Shown one piece after another: positions 37,059 through 45,839 of a stretch of 64,000 nucleotides of DNA. The DNA is from Marinomonas piezotolerans (GTDB lineage Bacteria; Pseudomonadota; Gammaproteobacteria; Pseudomonadales; Marinomonadaceae), in NCBI RefSeq assembly GCF_003362755.1, contig NZ_QKRA01000009.1:1-64000 (forward strand), given 5' to 3'. Each line of letters opens with the position of its first letter. Position 1 is the stretch's first letter. The position numbers and the translations under genes were made by a program. The notes below the pieces were generated by a model. It was not told the origin of the DNA. It made no database searches and was given only the letters and a program-made list of their open reading frames with translations.

Positions 37059-38160
37059 TACCGAACACCACGGCCGCTCTTAGTTTGGAGCGGCCAAACT
37101 TACTCATTTTTTCAAACTCCCTTTTCAAAACTGGCACAAACTGACATTCAACTAAAGATGCGTCTTGCTCACAATCTGGGTCATGGACATAGATATGCTG
37201 TTCGTCATAACCTGTGACTACAACCCAATGAGGCGCTTTCTTGTTATCTAAACGATAGGTACTAATCAACACCAATACCCAATTGCCTTCATCGACTGCA
37301 CTGGTTAACTGACTCATCGACAAAGGCTCATAACTCACAGGAATCTTTTGCGCTTCGCATAACGCTAAAAATTGATGATGAGTAACACTCAACACCTCTT
37401 TCTTAAGGTCATCTCGCACCCCATCCGCAAACAATACTTGATCATCACTTAACCAAACCTGACTTTCGAGACCTCGTTTAGCACCCGCTAAAGCCAACCC
37501 TAACGGATGACATCCTCCGTGGCCACTTGTCATATATATAGTGGTGGCCTCGCGCCAGATATCCAGCTCGAGCCCAAATTCGATATTGGGTGAACACTTT
37601 GAGGCACTCAAAACCATAAGCAGCGACGCGGGACCACAAGTAAACGGCGTCCTTTGACTTACATATGGAACATCCATCAATGTACTTGAATCATCCAACA
37701 ATCGAACTCTTTTATGCATGCGTATAGCGGAACTTGCGTCCTGATAATATTCGCTGTAACGGCCAAAACGACGAAAACCTGCTTTTTCATACAGTTCTAT
37801 TGCCACTAAATTGGATTCACTGACTTCCAAGCGTAGCGATATACAGCCATGTTTTGCAGCCGCTTTTTCTGAATGCTCAAGCAACTGCGCTCCAATCCCT
37901 TTGCCACGAGAACTCGGTGACACGGCAAGAGAATATAAACGCGCATGAGCTCTTCCTTTAAATAGATGTACCAATGCGTACCCAAGTAGCTGCTCGCCAA
38001 TGGAGTCATGAGCAATCAGCATGACCGAAGCTTCAGACTTTATGCCATGACGAAGACTCCTGCGGCTCATACGGTCAGCATGAAAAGACGCTTTTTCCAA
38101 CGCATCCAGCGCGTCAAGGTCTCCCATTTGCGCCACTCTAATCACGACACTCGAACTCAT
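37045..38160 (-). CDS. GNAT acetyltransferase fused to C39-like peptidase (DUF3335)
   Basis: The protein is a fusion of 371 residues. Residues 1-150 are a RimI-like GNAT domain with the acetyl-CoA loop SSRGKGIGAQLLEHS. Residues about 160-370 are a C39-type papain-like peptidase with Cys in FTCGPASLLMVL (about 172) and His plus Asp in PHWVVVTGYDEQHIYVHDPD (His about 310), so the triad looks complete. AGAGG lies 7-8 bases before the ATG at 38160; in-frame codons up to 38196 lack a site. It is divergent from an ATP-grasp ligase. Such pairs were described by Aravind and colleagues in their survey of amidoligase systems, where a peptide or amide bond is made, acetylated or cut. The actual substrate is unknown. 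Confidence 0.88.
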   Translation of the reverse strand: MSSSVVIRVAQMGDLDALDALEKASFHADRMSRRSLRHGIKSEASVMLIAHDSIGEQLLGYALVHLFKGRAHARLYSLAVSPSSRGKGIGAQLLEHSEKAAAKHGCISLRLEVSESNLVAIELYEKAGFRRFGRYSEYYQDASSAIRMHKRVRLLDDSSTLMDVPYVSQRTPFTCGPASLLMVLSASKCSPNIEFGLELDIWREATTIYMTSGHGGCHPLGLALAGAKRGLESQVWLSDDQVLFADGVRDDLKKEVLSVTHHQFLALCEAQKIPVSYEPLSMSQLTSAVDEGNWVLVLISTYRLDNKKAPHWVVVTGYDEQHIYVHDPDCEQDASLVECQFVPVLKREFEKMSKFGRSKLRAAVVFGINEG

Positions 38161-38336
38161 TTTAAGGCCTCTTGGATCCATATCCACACCAGTCAACAGG
38201 AGCGAATTCTATGCTTTAAAAGCAAAAATAAACAGCTCAAAAAAAGCATAAAACAAGCATCAAAAAAGCTGTTCTCCAGCCATAAAAAAGCGCATTATCC
38301 GGCTATCTCAACAACCCATTTTAAGGGGCATGTGGT
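38161..38336. promoter_or_regulatory. Divergent promoter region of the GNAT-C39 / ATP-grasp pair
   Basis: A 176-bp intergenic stretch with an A-rich core (about 38215-38280) on the plus strand. Both genes must start here, so they are likely to be co-regulated. I could not assign a convincing -35/-10 pair or an operator. Confidence 0.45.
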
Positions 38337-39803
38337 ATGGCTCAAACCTATATAATCGTTGATCATTTAAAAGACTGGACTGCTTTTTCTCCGAGCGACC
38401 GAGTGATTACGTTCCCCCAGTATTTAACCCTCACCACAAAGCCAAATGACCGGACACGCATCATCAATTTATGCAAGAGCAGCCGATATTTGTCGGACGG
38501 TTATTATTGCTCTCTGTTAGCAGAGAGTCGCGGCCACAACGTGATGCCATCCGTACGCGTATTGAACGACCTCAATAAAAAAGCACTCTACGATATTGAG
38601 CTATCGCAGTGGCTACCATTGCTCGCCGAAAAGCTAGGTAAACCTGATGAACCAAAAGTAATCAAAGGCCACTCCGTATTCGGCAACACTCTTGTTCCTG
38701 AGCTAAAAGAGTTTTCACGCAAGCTGTTTGAAAAATTCCCATGTCCCGTGATTGAGTTTACGCTGTCCTATAAAAAACAATGGCAAGTAAAAGCACTCAA
38801 AGCAACGTCCCATAGCAACCTTAATGACGAGGAAGAAACACTCTTTGCCGACGCTTTAGATCAATTCAGCAATAAAGTCTGGCAGCGAGCCCGAAAAAGT
38901 CGCAGCATTAAATTTGATCTTGCGATGTTAGTCAATCCAGACGAAGCCATGCCTCCAAGCGACACTCAAGCGCTTAAAAAATTTGTGCAAGCTGGCAAGC
39001 AACTTGGCATTCAAGTTGACCAGATAGGACCTAAAGATATCGTTCGTCTTGCTGAATATGATGGCCTGTTCATTCGAGAAACCACAAACATAGATCATCA
39101 CACTTATCAATTTGCCAAAAAGGCAGAAGCTAGCGGACTGGTTGTCATGGATGATCCTCAATCAATCATGCGCTGCACTAACAAAGTATATCTTGCCGAT
39201 CTGTTTAACACTCACAAAGTACCGTGCCCAAAGACACGCATCATCCATAAAGGCGAACTAGATATGATTGCCAACTTGGAACACGCCATCAGCTATCCAA
39301 TGGTCGTCAAAATTCCTGACGGTGCCTTCTCAAAAGGCGTGGAAAAAGCTAAAAACCGAGTCGAATTGGAAGCATGTTTAGCGACTCTCTTTAAAAAGTC
39401 CAGCTTGCTGCTTGTACAAGAGTATCTCTACACGGAGTTTGATTGGCGAATTGGCATTCTGAACAATAAACCAATCTATGCCTGTCGCTATTACATGGTG
39501 AAGGATCACTGGCAAATTTATCAACACGCCGAGAGCACGAGTGAGAGTGGAGGCTTTGACACCCTACCGACTTTTGAAGTACCTCGCAGTGTCTTACAGG
39601 CAGCGATTGCTGCGACAAAGCCTATTGGTAATGGATTGTATGGCGTCGATGTGAAAGAACATAAGGGACGAGGTTATGTAATCGAAGTGAACGACAACCC
39701 AAGCATTGATCGCGGTGTTGAGGACAAATATCTAGGTGACGAACTTTACATGCAAATAATGGGAGAGTTTTTACGGCGCATGCAACAAAAACGCATTCAT
39801 TAA
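38337..39803 (+). CDS. RimK-like ATP-grasp ligase with RLAN N-terminal domain
   Basis: The protein has 488 residues. The N-terminal part (about 1-150, MAQTYIIVDHLKDW onward) matches the RLAN domain found before RimK-type ATP-grasp modules. The ATP-grasp fold spans about 280-480: YPMVVKIPDGAFSKGV for the nucleotide-binding lysine and glycine loop, LLVQEYLYTEFDWRIGIL, and VIEVNDNPSIDRGVED for the metal-binding Glu/Asn. The family joins a carboxylate to an amine, often adding amino acids to peptides or small molecules, with ATP hydrolysis. It is divergent from the GNAT-C39 peptidase. RimK itself, which modifies ribosomal protein S6, is shorter, at about 300 residues. Confidence 0.87.
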   Translation: MAQTYIIVDHLKDWTAFSPSDRVITFPQYLTLTTKPNDRTRIINLCKSSRYLSDGYYCSLLAESRGHNVMPSVRVLNDLNKKALYDIELSQWLPLLAEKLGKPDEPKVIKGHSVFGNTLVPELKEFSRKLFEKFPCPVIEFTLSYKKQWQVKALKATSHSNLNDEEETLFADALDQFSNKVWQRARKSRSIKFDLAMLVNPDEAMPPSDTQALKKFVQAGKQLGIQVDQIGPKDIVRLAEYDGLFIRETTNIDHHTYQFAKKAEASGLVVMDDPQSIMRCTNKVYLADLFNTHKVPCPKTRIIHKGELDMIANLEHAISYPMVVKIPDGAFSKGVEKAKNRVELEACLATLFKKSSLLLVQEYLYTEFDWRIGILNNKPIYACRYYMVKDHWQIYQHAESTSESGGFDTLPTFEVPRSVLQAAIAATKPIGNGLYGVDVKEHKGRGYVIEVNDNPSIDRGVEDKYLGDELYMQIMGEFLRRMQQKRIH

Positions 39804-39838
39804 GACATCCAATGCGATAGTTGCAATACATAACAATA

Positions 39839-39871
39839 AAAACCCATTACGGTACATCCATAATGGGTTTT
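39839..39871. terminator. Bidirectional terminator after the ATP-grasp gene
   Basis: An 11-bp stem (AAAACCCATTA / TAATGGGTTTT) with an 11-base loop lies between convergent genes. The A/T flanks of the stem provide U-tracts in both directions. Confidence 0.85.
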
Positions 39872-39907
39872 AAAGGAAACCTAGTCTAATAATGTGATCT
39901 TCAGTCG

Positions 39908-41140
39908 CTAGGCAACGCTTCGAGTACGTCGTTGAGAAGTACTTTGTAAATATGATTCCATTTCAGCCATACCGTTTGGCTGATCAACTCGGATCCCTAG
40001 GTCTCTCATGGTACTGCCAAAAGCATGAAGCGTTCGGAACAAATTGTGCTCTCGACACTGTTCACCCATTTGCCCAATGCGGACAATAGGCTGACCAAAC
40101 GATCCAGCGATTTCAACACGATAGACATCAGAAATGTGATCGCAGATTTGCTTTGCAGTCAACGTCTCAGGGATATTGATCCCAACCACCGAGTTCAAAC
40201 GCGCCTCTTTCTCTTTAATAAACAACTCTAGGCCCATACCTTCAATACCCGCTTGCAGTGCTTTCGAGCAGCGCTCGTGGCGAGAAAATCTGAGTTCGAG
40301 TGTTTCTTCACACACAAGCGCTAGCGCTTCATGGAGCGCCATAATGCCAGACACTGGAGCGGTATAATGGTAACCATCACGGTGCCAAAAGTTTTCAGCC
40401 AAACGAGCATCAAAACACCAGTGTGTTAGCGGTGAAGAACGGTCTTCGATGACCTTCCAAGCTGCATCTGAAAAAGCGACTAACGATACACCCGGGATAG
40501 ATGACAAGCCCTTTTGGCCGCCGGTGATTACACAATCAACGTTCCATTCATCCATTTTCAAAGGCATAGTACTCAACGTACAAACCGCATCAACCACGAC
40601 TAAGCAGCCGTAGGATTTAGCAATCGCTGCAATATCTTTTAAGGTGTAATTGCAAACAGTGTTCGATGTCTCACCTTGAACCATACTGATCACTTTCGGA
40701 CGCACTTTCTCAATTGCTTTGCGCACACGTTCAGGGTCAGCTGCTTCATGCACAGGAATATGCAGCTCATGCACTTCCGCTCCAGCTCGAGTTGCCATTT
40801 CCGCCATACGATGGCTGAAGAAGCCGTTATTCAAACACAGTATCTTTTCGCCAGGCTGCAACAAATTTACCGCTGACATTTCCATCGCAGCAGATGCCGG
40901 CCCCGCTACTCCAAGCACCCATTTGGATTCCGTCTGGAATACATATCGGGCCATCTGCTTAACCTGATCGATCACTTTGGCCATTGTGGGGCCTAAATGA
41001 TTAATCACAACAGAGTTTGCTTTGGCCACACGTTCAGGGATCGGAACAGGACCGGCCCCCATCATGAGCAGCGGCTCTTGCGGAAGAATGTCATTTAGCG
41101 ATTGAATTTGAGGACGGGGGATACCCGTTTTAGAGTCCAT
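39908..41140 (-). CDS. Class V aminotransferase, alanine/serine-glyoxylate type
   Basis: A PLP-dependent enzyme of 410 residues. The PLP lysine lies in TGGQKGLSSIPGVS (about residue 210), with DAVCTLS upstream as the pyridine-ring aspartate site and QGETSNTVCNY in the substrate region. The family covers alanine-glyoxylate, serine-glyoxylate and serine-pyruvate aminotransferases. The exact donor cannot be told apart here. It is monocistronic and convergent with the ATP-grasp gene. It could link glyoxylate or serine metabolism to 3-phosphoglycerate supply for the nearby glucosylglycerate genes, but that is inference. Confidence 0.85.
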   Translation of the reverse strand: MDSKTGIPRPQIQSLNDILPQEPLLMMGAGPVPIPERVAKANSVVINHLGPTMAKVIDQVKQMARYVFQTESKWVLGVAGPASAAMEMSAVNLLQPGEKILCLNNGFFSHRMAEMATRAGAEVHELHIPVHEAADPERVRKAIEKVRPKVISMVQGETSNTVCNYTLKDIAAIAKSYGCLVVVDAVCTLSTMPLKMDEWNVDCVITGGQKGLSSIPGVSLVAFSDAAWKVIEDRSSPLTHWCFDARLAENFWHRDGYHYTAPVSGIMALHEALALVCEETLELRFSRHERCSKALQAGIEGMGLELFIKEKEARLNSVVGINIPETLTAKQICDHISDVYRVEIAGSFGQPIVRIGQMGEQCREHNLFRTLHAFGSTMRDLGIRVDQPNGMAEMESYLQSTSQRRTRSVA

Positions 41141-41807
41141 ATTTAGCCTGCCTATAGCTGAGCGATTAAGAAAAATGAGGATCTTTCAGGAAAAATCAAA
41201 TCTCGAATTTTAAAATAATTCAGAACAAAATTCGGGTTTTTCTTCTTTTCTAAAATAATCTACTGAAATAGTACTGCAAACGATCAATTTTTAAGACCCC
41301 TTTTTGTGAAAAGAGTCGAAATAACCATAACAAATACAATCCCCCATACAAGTCACCAATAGGTCAATTCATCCGCAGCATTAATTGCTTCAAGCACTAA
41401 CAGGGCAAGCGCATTTTAAAACGTTCAAAAATTGCACACAGCTATGCATCAATGTCGTGCAAGACAAATTAGCGCACCAAAAAGAAGCATTTGAGATACT
41501 TTTCCCAAGCCATTGTGGCATCTTAAAAGTTCAATAACGTCCGAATGCCGCTAGCCAAGCACTCCGGATATACAGTTAGTTCCTATGTGTAACTCTAATC
41601 AATAAGATCTACTGAATCTCAACTCTGGTAACGCTTCGGCTGTCATCAAATTGTTTTGCAGTGACGCTAAACTCAATCCCTTTCTGACTTTTAGTAACTC
41701 TCTGGCAAGCAAATTGCTTTAGTTATCACATTAGTCATTTCAACTTTGACTAGGTCCTTGCAAGCTAAGGTTGCATTGACCCTTCATATATTACTTAGGA
41801 GGAAAGG
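41141..41807. other. 667-bp non-coding region upstream of the glucosylglycerate cluster
   Basis: No reading frame longer than about 20 codons with a ribosome site was found in the parts I checked. The region is AT-rich and separates two divergent transcription units, so it holds both promoters. Its length is unusual for this gene-dense window and would leave room for osmotic control sites or a small RNA, but I saw no clear hairpin-plus-U-tract or known riboswitch. Confidence 0.5.
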
Positions 41808-42668
41808 ATGAGGCTGCCAAAAACGGCATCTTCGTCTGATCGCATGACATCGAAACTGATCGTTTTTACAGATTTAGATGGAACCTTGCTGGACCATTTT
41901 GATTACAGCTTTACAGCCGCCAGCACAACCTTGACCTCTCTCAAAACACTGGGTATTCCGTGCATTATCAATACCAGCAAAACGTATTCTGAATTACTTT
42001 CTTTACGACAAGAGTTGCGACACAGAGACCCCTTTATTATCGAAAACGGTGCCGCTATCTACATTCCCAAATCTGCTGACTTAATCTTGTCTTCTGATAT
42101 GGAAAGTAAGGGAGATTATTGGGTTAAGGCATTTGGCCCAAAACGTAAGACCCTAGTTGATTTAGCGCTTGCATTTGCTGAACGCTTTGACTTCATCAGC
42201 TATAGCGACCTTTCTCCCGAACAACTTGCCGAGTTCACAGGGCTAGATTGCGCAAGCGCCTCCCTTTCTTTACGTCGTGAATTCACCGAACCACTTATTT
42301 GGAAAGACTCCAATTTGGCATTGGAAACGTTCAAAACAGATATGGCCAAACATGGGGTCAAAGTTCAAAAAGGCGGTCGCTTTGTTCATCTCATGGGACA
42401 AGACTGTGACAAGGCCGTAGCAATGGCTTGGCTAAACGAGAAATACCAAGAAAAATACGATGCGCCGACCAAAATCATCGCGTTAGGCGATGGTGAAAAC
42501 GACGTCGAAATGATTCGGCACGCAGATATCCCTGTGGTCGTTCGCTCACCTGTGCATATTCCTCCAGAAATTCCAAAACGAACAGATGTCTGGATCACAG
42601 AATCCTACGGACCAGCTGGTTGGAGCGAAGCGATCGACAAGGTATTGAGCATCGAAGGATACGTATAA
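41808..42668 (+). CDS. Glucosyl/mannosyl-3-phosphoglycerate phosphatase (HAD-IIB)
   Basis: The enzyme removes phosphate from glucosyl- or mannosyl-3-phosphoglycerate to give the compatible solute. At 286 residues it carries HAD motif I FTDLDGTLLDH at about 19-29, motif II INTSKT, and motifs III/IV with KAVAMAWL and ALGDGENDVEMIR. It belongs to the MPGP family. The neighbouring synthase is of the glucosyl type, so glucosyl-3-phosphoglycerate is the likely substrate. AGGAGG lies five bases before the ATG at 41808; the family core starts at Met13. It is followed 60 bases later by the synthase, so this gene is first in the cluster. Confidence 0.87.
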   Translation: MRLPKTASSSDRMTSKLIVFTDLDGTLLDHFDYSFTAASTTLTSLKTLGIPCIINTSKTYSELLSLRQELRHRDPFIIENGAAIYIPKSADLILSSDMESKGDYWVKAFGPKRKTLVDLALAFAERFDFISYSDLSPEQLAEFTGLDCASASLSLRREFTEPLIWKDSNLALETFKTDMAKHGVKVQKGGRFVHLMGQDCDKAVAMAWLNEKYQEKYDAPTKIIALGDGENDVEMIRHADIPVVVRSPVHIPPEIPKRTDVWITESYGPAGWSEAIDKVLSIEGYV

Positions 42669-42728
42669 CAATCACACTGCCACCAATGAAAGTGAGCAGC
42701 TTATAAAGACAGGCTTTAGGAGATAATT

Positions 42729-43958
42729 ATGGGTGATTTCTACCAGAACGGTATCATTACAACACTGCATAATCTTGCAAACCGTCCGCTCGAAGACATG
42801 GAAAAGGAACTGTGTGAATTCGCAAAAAAAAGACGCATGGCACTCATCCTTCCGTGCCTTTATTCAGAACTTGAAACGGATGCGATGCCGAATATTATTA
42901 AGCATCTCAAAGAAGTCCCTTATCTCGATGAAATCATCATTGGACTGGATCGCGCGACAGAAGAGCAATACCGACATGCTCTAGAATTTTTCTCTCAGCT
43001 TCCTCAAAAACACAAAGTACTCTGGAATGATGGTCCACGTTTACGAGACATAGACTCAGTGTTAAAAGGAGAAGCGCTATCTCCAAATGCTCCTGGTAAA
43101 GGCCGAAATGTCTGGTTTTGTATGGGCTACACCCTATCCGCTTCTGACGCTGAATCAGTCGCCATGCACGATTGTGATATCGTGACCTATGATCGCAGCC
43201 TTTTGGCACGCTTGATTTACCCAGTTGCCAACCCAAACTTTAGTTACGAGTTTTGTAAGGGATTCTACGCACGAACCGCAAACGGAAAAATGAATGGGCG
43301 GGTGAACCGATTACTTGTCACCCCATTACTCTACTCACTAAAAAAAGTACTAGGACATCTAGATTATTTAGATTATCTAGATAGCTACCGCTATTCCTTA
43401 GCCGGTGAATTCTCATTCCGCCGAGATGTCATGACCGACTTACGCATTCCGAGTGACTGGGGGCTTGAGATCGGGGTACTCAGTGAAATGTATCGCAATT
43501 ACTCACCTAACCGCCTATGCCAAGTAGATATTGCAGATATTTATGATCATAAGCACCAAGATTTATCTGCAGATAATGATGAAGGTGGCTTATCCAAAAT
43601 GTCCATTGATATCACCAAAGCCATATTCCGTAAACTGGCCACCAATGGCATCGTTTTCAACCAAGAAACATTCAGAACGATCAAAGCTACTTACTATCGA
43701 GTAGCCTTAGATTTCATTGAAACCTACCGCAATGATGCAGAGATTAATGGTTTAAAACTGGATGTTCATTCAGAAGAGCGAGCGGTAGAGCTGTTCGCAA
43801 GCAACATTATGAAAGCGGGTAACAACTACTTAGAAAACCCAATGGAAGCGCCCTTTATCCCAAGCTGGAATCGCGTTGTTAGCGCATTCCCAGGCGTTAT
43901 GAAACAACTTGAACAAGCGGTTGAGCTAGATATGAAGGAGTTTGGGCCTAGTAAATAG
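42729..43958 (+). CDS. gpgS: Glucosyl-3-phosphoglycerate synthase (GT81)
   Basis: GpgS transfers glucose from an NDP-glucose to 3-phosphoglycerate, the first step of glucosylglycerate synthesis, in the cytoplasm. The protein has 409 residues and a GT-A fold: ALILPCLYSEL near residue 38, a GKGRNVWFCMGY block, the metal site HDCDIVTYDR at about 146-148, and GEFSFRRDVM for the acceptor half. It lacks a membrane segment. AGGAGA precedes the ATG by 6 bases. It is placed between the phosphatase and a GH13 phosphorylase on the same strand, which supports glucosylglycerate over other sugar products. Confidence 0.88.
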   Translation: MGDFYQNGIITTLHNLANRPLEDMEKELCEFAKKRRMALILPCLYSELETDAMPNIIKHLKEVPYLDEIIIGLDRATEEQYRHALEFFSQLPQKHKVLWNDGPRLRDIDSVLKGEALSPNAPGKGRNVWFCMGYTLSASDAESVAMHDCDIVTYDRSLLARLIYPVANPNFSYEFCKGFYARTANGKMNGRVNRLLVTPLLYSLKKVLGHLDYLDYLDSYRYSLAGEFSFRRDVMTDLRIPSDWGLEIGVLSEMYRNYSPNRLCQVDIADIYDHKHQDLSADNDEGGLSKMSIDITKAIFRKLATNGIVFNQETFRTIKATYYRVALDFIETYRNDAEINGLKLDVHSEERAVELFASNIMKAGNNYLENPMEAPFIPSWNRVVSAFPGVMKQLEQAVELDMKEFGPSK

Positions 43959-44030
43959 GCCCTGTTTATCCTGTATCGTCTCAAGCGACGGCAATAGGTA
44001 TTAAGTATCCAACCAAAAAGGTAGGTAATT

Positions 44031-45782
44031 ATGGACTCAGCGCCTCTCTCACAATTAGAGCAACGACTCATTGGTCATATTCAAATACTTTACCCGCACT
44101 TGGATGCAGGTGAATTTACTCGAACTTGCTTATCGACCTTTGGTCTCGACCCAAAAACGGAGTCCCCACAGCCTCATCGTAATATTTGGGACCAGTCGGA
44201 TACAATGCTAATCACCTACGCGGATACCCTACGCACAGACGATGAAGCGCCATTGACGACGTTGCACAAATTCGTGAAGACAGAGTTAGCGCAATGTATT
44301 TCCACAGTACATTTGCTCCCATTCTTCCCATACAGCTCTGATGACGGCTTCAGTGTGATGGATTACACTTCTGTTAAGCCATCAGTAGGGAGATGGAGCG
44401 ATGTATCTACCCTATCAACAGATTTCAAAGTCATGGGGGATCTTGTTATCAACCATTGCTCCAGCCGCAGCATGTGGTTTGAAAATTTCAAAGCAGGCGT
44501 AGAGCCCGGCGCAAGTTATTTCTATGAAGCGTCGCCTAACACCGACATTAGTAATGTTGTGAGACCTAGAACATCGCCATTGCTGCGAGAAGTTCAAACC
44601 AAGGCGGGCGTTAAACACGTATGGTGTACATTCAGTCATGACCAAGTTGATCTAAACTTCGAAAATCCGACGGTGCTGCTCGAGTTCTTAAGTATTATTA
44701 AGTTATATCTGGAAAAAGGCATCCGCTGGTTCCGCTTAGACGCTGTTGCCTTTCTATGGAAAACACCGGGTACACCGTGTATTAATCTACCTAACACACA
44801 TGAAATGATTCGCTTACTACGCCTGATGATAGAGCATTATGCGCCGGATGCGGTCATCATTACTGAGACTAATATTCCGAATCGGGAAAACTTAACCTAT
44901 TTCGGTAACGCGAATGAAGCCCACTTGATCTACAATTTTTCGCTCCCCCCATTGTTGATTAATACTTTGGTCACGGGTAGCTGCGATCACTTAAAGAACT
45001 GGCTGATGCGCATGCCACCTGCGCAACAAGGCACAACCTACCTCAACTTTGTTGCCTCTCATGATGGTGTAGGACTTCGCCCTACCGAAGGGCTACTGAG
45101 TGAGTGGGAGCTAGACAACCTGATTAATACAATGAAACGATTCGGCGGCAAGGTTAGCTCCCGCACAACGCCATCAGGAGAGGCCAAACCATACGAGATT
45201 AATATTAGCCTTTGGGACGCGTTGAGTGGTTCGGTTAGTAAGGGGCCAGACCAATGGCAATTTGCCCGCTTTATGTGTGCAGCGGGCATTCAGCTCGCGT
45301 TAGAAGGATTGCCAGCTTTTTATATTCACTCCCTATTTGGTACAGAAAACGATCATGAACGCGTTGACAATACAGGTCAGTTCCGATCAATCAATCGCCA
45401 TATCTGGAACATGGACGACCTTGAACATCGTTTAAATACGCCGACTCATCACCAGAAAGTCTTTAATGCCATTAGAGAGCTAATTCAAATTCGTCGTGGT
45501 CAAACCGCCTTTCACCCTAATGCAACCCAATATGTATTGCACACCGGAGACAAGCTGTTCGCGTTTTGGAGACAAAGCTTGGACAGACGTCAAAGCTTGT
45601 TTGCGATATACAATATCAGTGATGAACCACAAACCTTTAACTTAGCTGAGTTAAACCTAATAGCAACCGACGATTGGTGGGACTTAATTACAGACAATCG
45701 CTATGAAGATCGTATGGCGCACATCACCCTGATGCCCTATCAATTTTTATGGCTGGCCAATAAAAAGGGGAAAAAGAAATAG
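44031..45782 (+). CDS. GH13_18 glucosylglycerate phosphorylase (sucrose-phosphorylase family)
   Basis: The enzyme is a GH13 subfamily 18 phosphorylase that reversibly splits a glucoside with phosphate to give glucose 1-phosphate. The protein has 583 residues. Landmarks are HLLPFFPYSSDDGFSVMDY near 90, nucleophile Asp in WFRLDAVAFLWK (about 236), acid/base Glu in VIITETNIPN (about 278), and FVASHDGVGLRPTEG. Family precedents include sucrose, glucosylglycerol and glucosylglycerate phosphorylases. The gpgS context points to glucosylglycerate. It would recover the carbon when osmotic stress falls. It lies 72 bases after gpgS and ends at a strong terminator. Confidence 0.85.
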   Translation: MDSAPLSQLEQRLIGHIQILYPHLDAGEFTRTCLSTFGLDPKTESPQPHRNIWDQSDTMLITYADTLRTDDEAPLTTLHKFVKTELAQCISTVHLLPFFPYSSDDGFSVMDYTSVKPSVGRWSDVSTLSTDFKVMGDLVINHCSSRSMWFENFKAGVEPGASYFYEASPNTDISNVVRPRTSPLLREVQTKAGVKHVWCTFSHDQVDLNFENPTVLLEFLSIIKLYLEKGIRWFRLDAVAFLWKTPGTPCINLPNTHEMIRLLRLMIEHYAPDAVIITETNIPNRENLTYFGNANEAHLIYNFSLPPLLINTLVTGSCDHLKNWLMRMPPAQQGTTYLNFVASHDGVGLRPTEGLLSEWELDNLINTMKRFGGKVSSRTTPSGEAKPYEINISLWDALSGSVSKGPDQWQFARFMCAAGIQLALEGLPAFYIHSLFGTENDHERVDNTGQFRSINRHIWNMDDLEHRLNTPTHHQKVFNAIRELIQIRRGQTAFHPNATQYVLHTGDKLFAFWRQSLDRRQSLFAIYNISDEPQTFNLAELNLIATDDWWDLITDNRYEDRMAHITLMPYQFLWLANKKGKKK

Positions 45783-45793
45783 CCATCCTTGAC

Positions 45794-45828
45794 CAACCAT
45801 GGCGACACGAACAAAGTCGCCATGGTTG
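45794..45828. terminator. Bidirectional terminator after the GH13 gene
   Basis: A perfect 13-bp stem, CAACCATGGCGAC and its complement, with a 9-base loop, lies between the convergent phosphorylase and ABC transporter genes. Confidence 0.8.
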
Positions 45829-45839
45829 CATAGAAAAAC

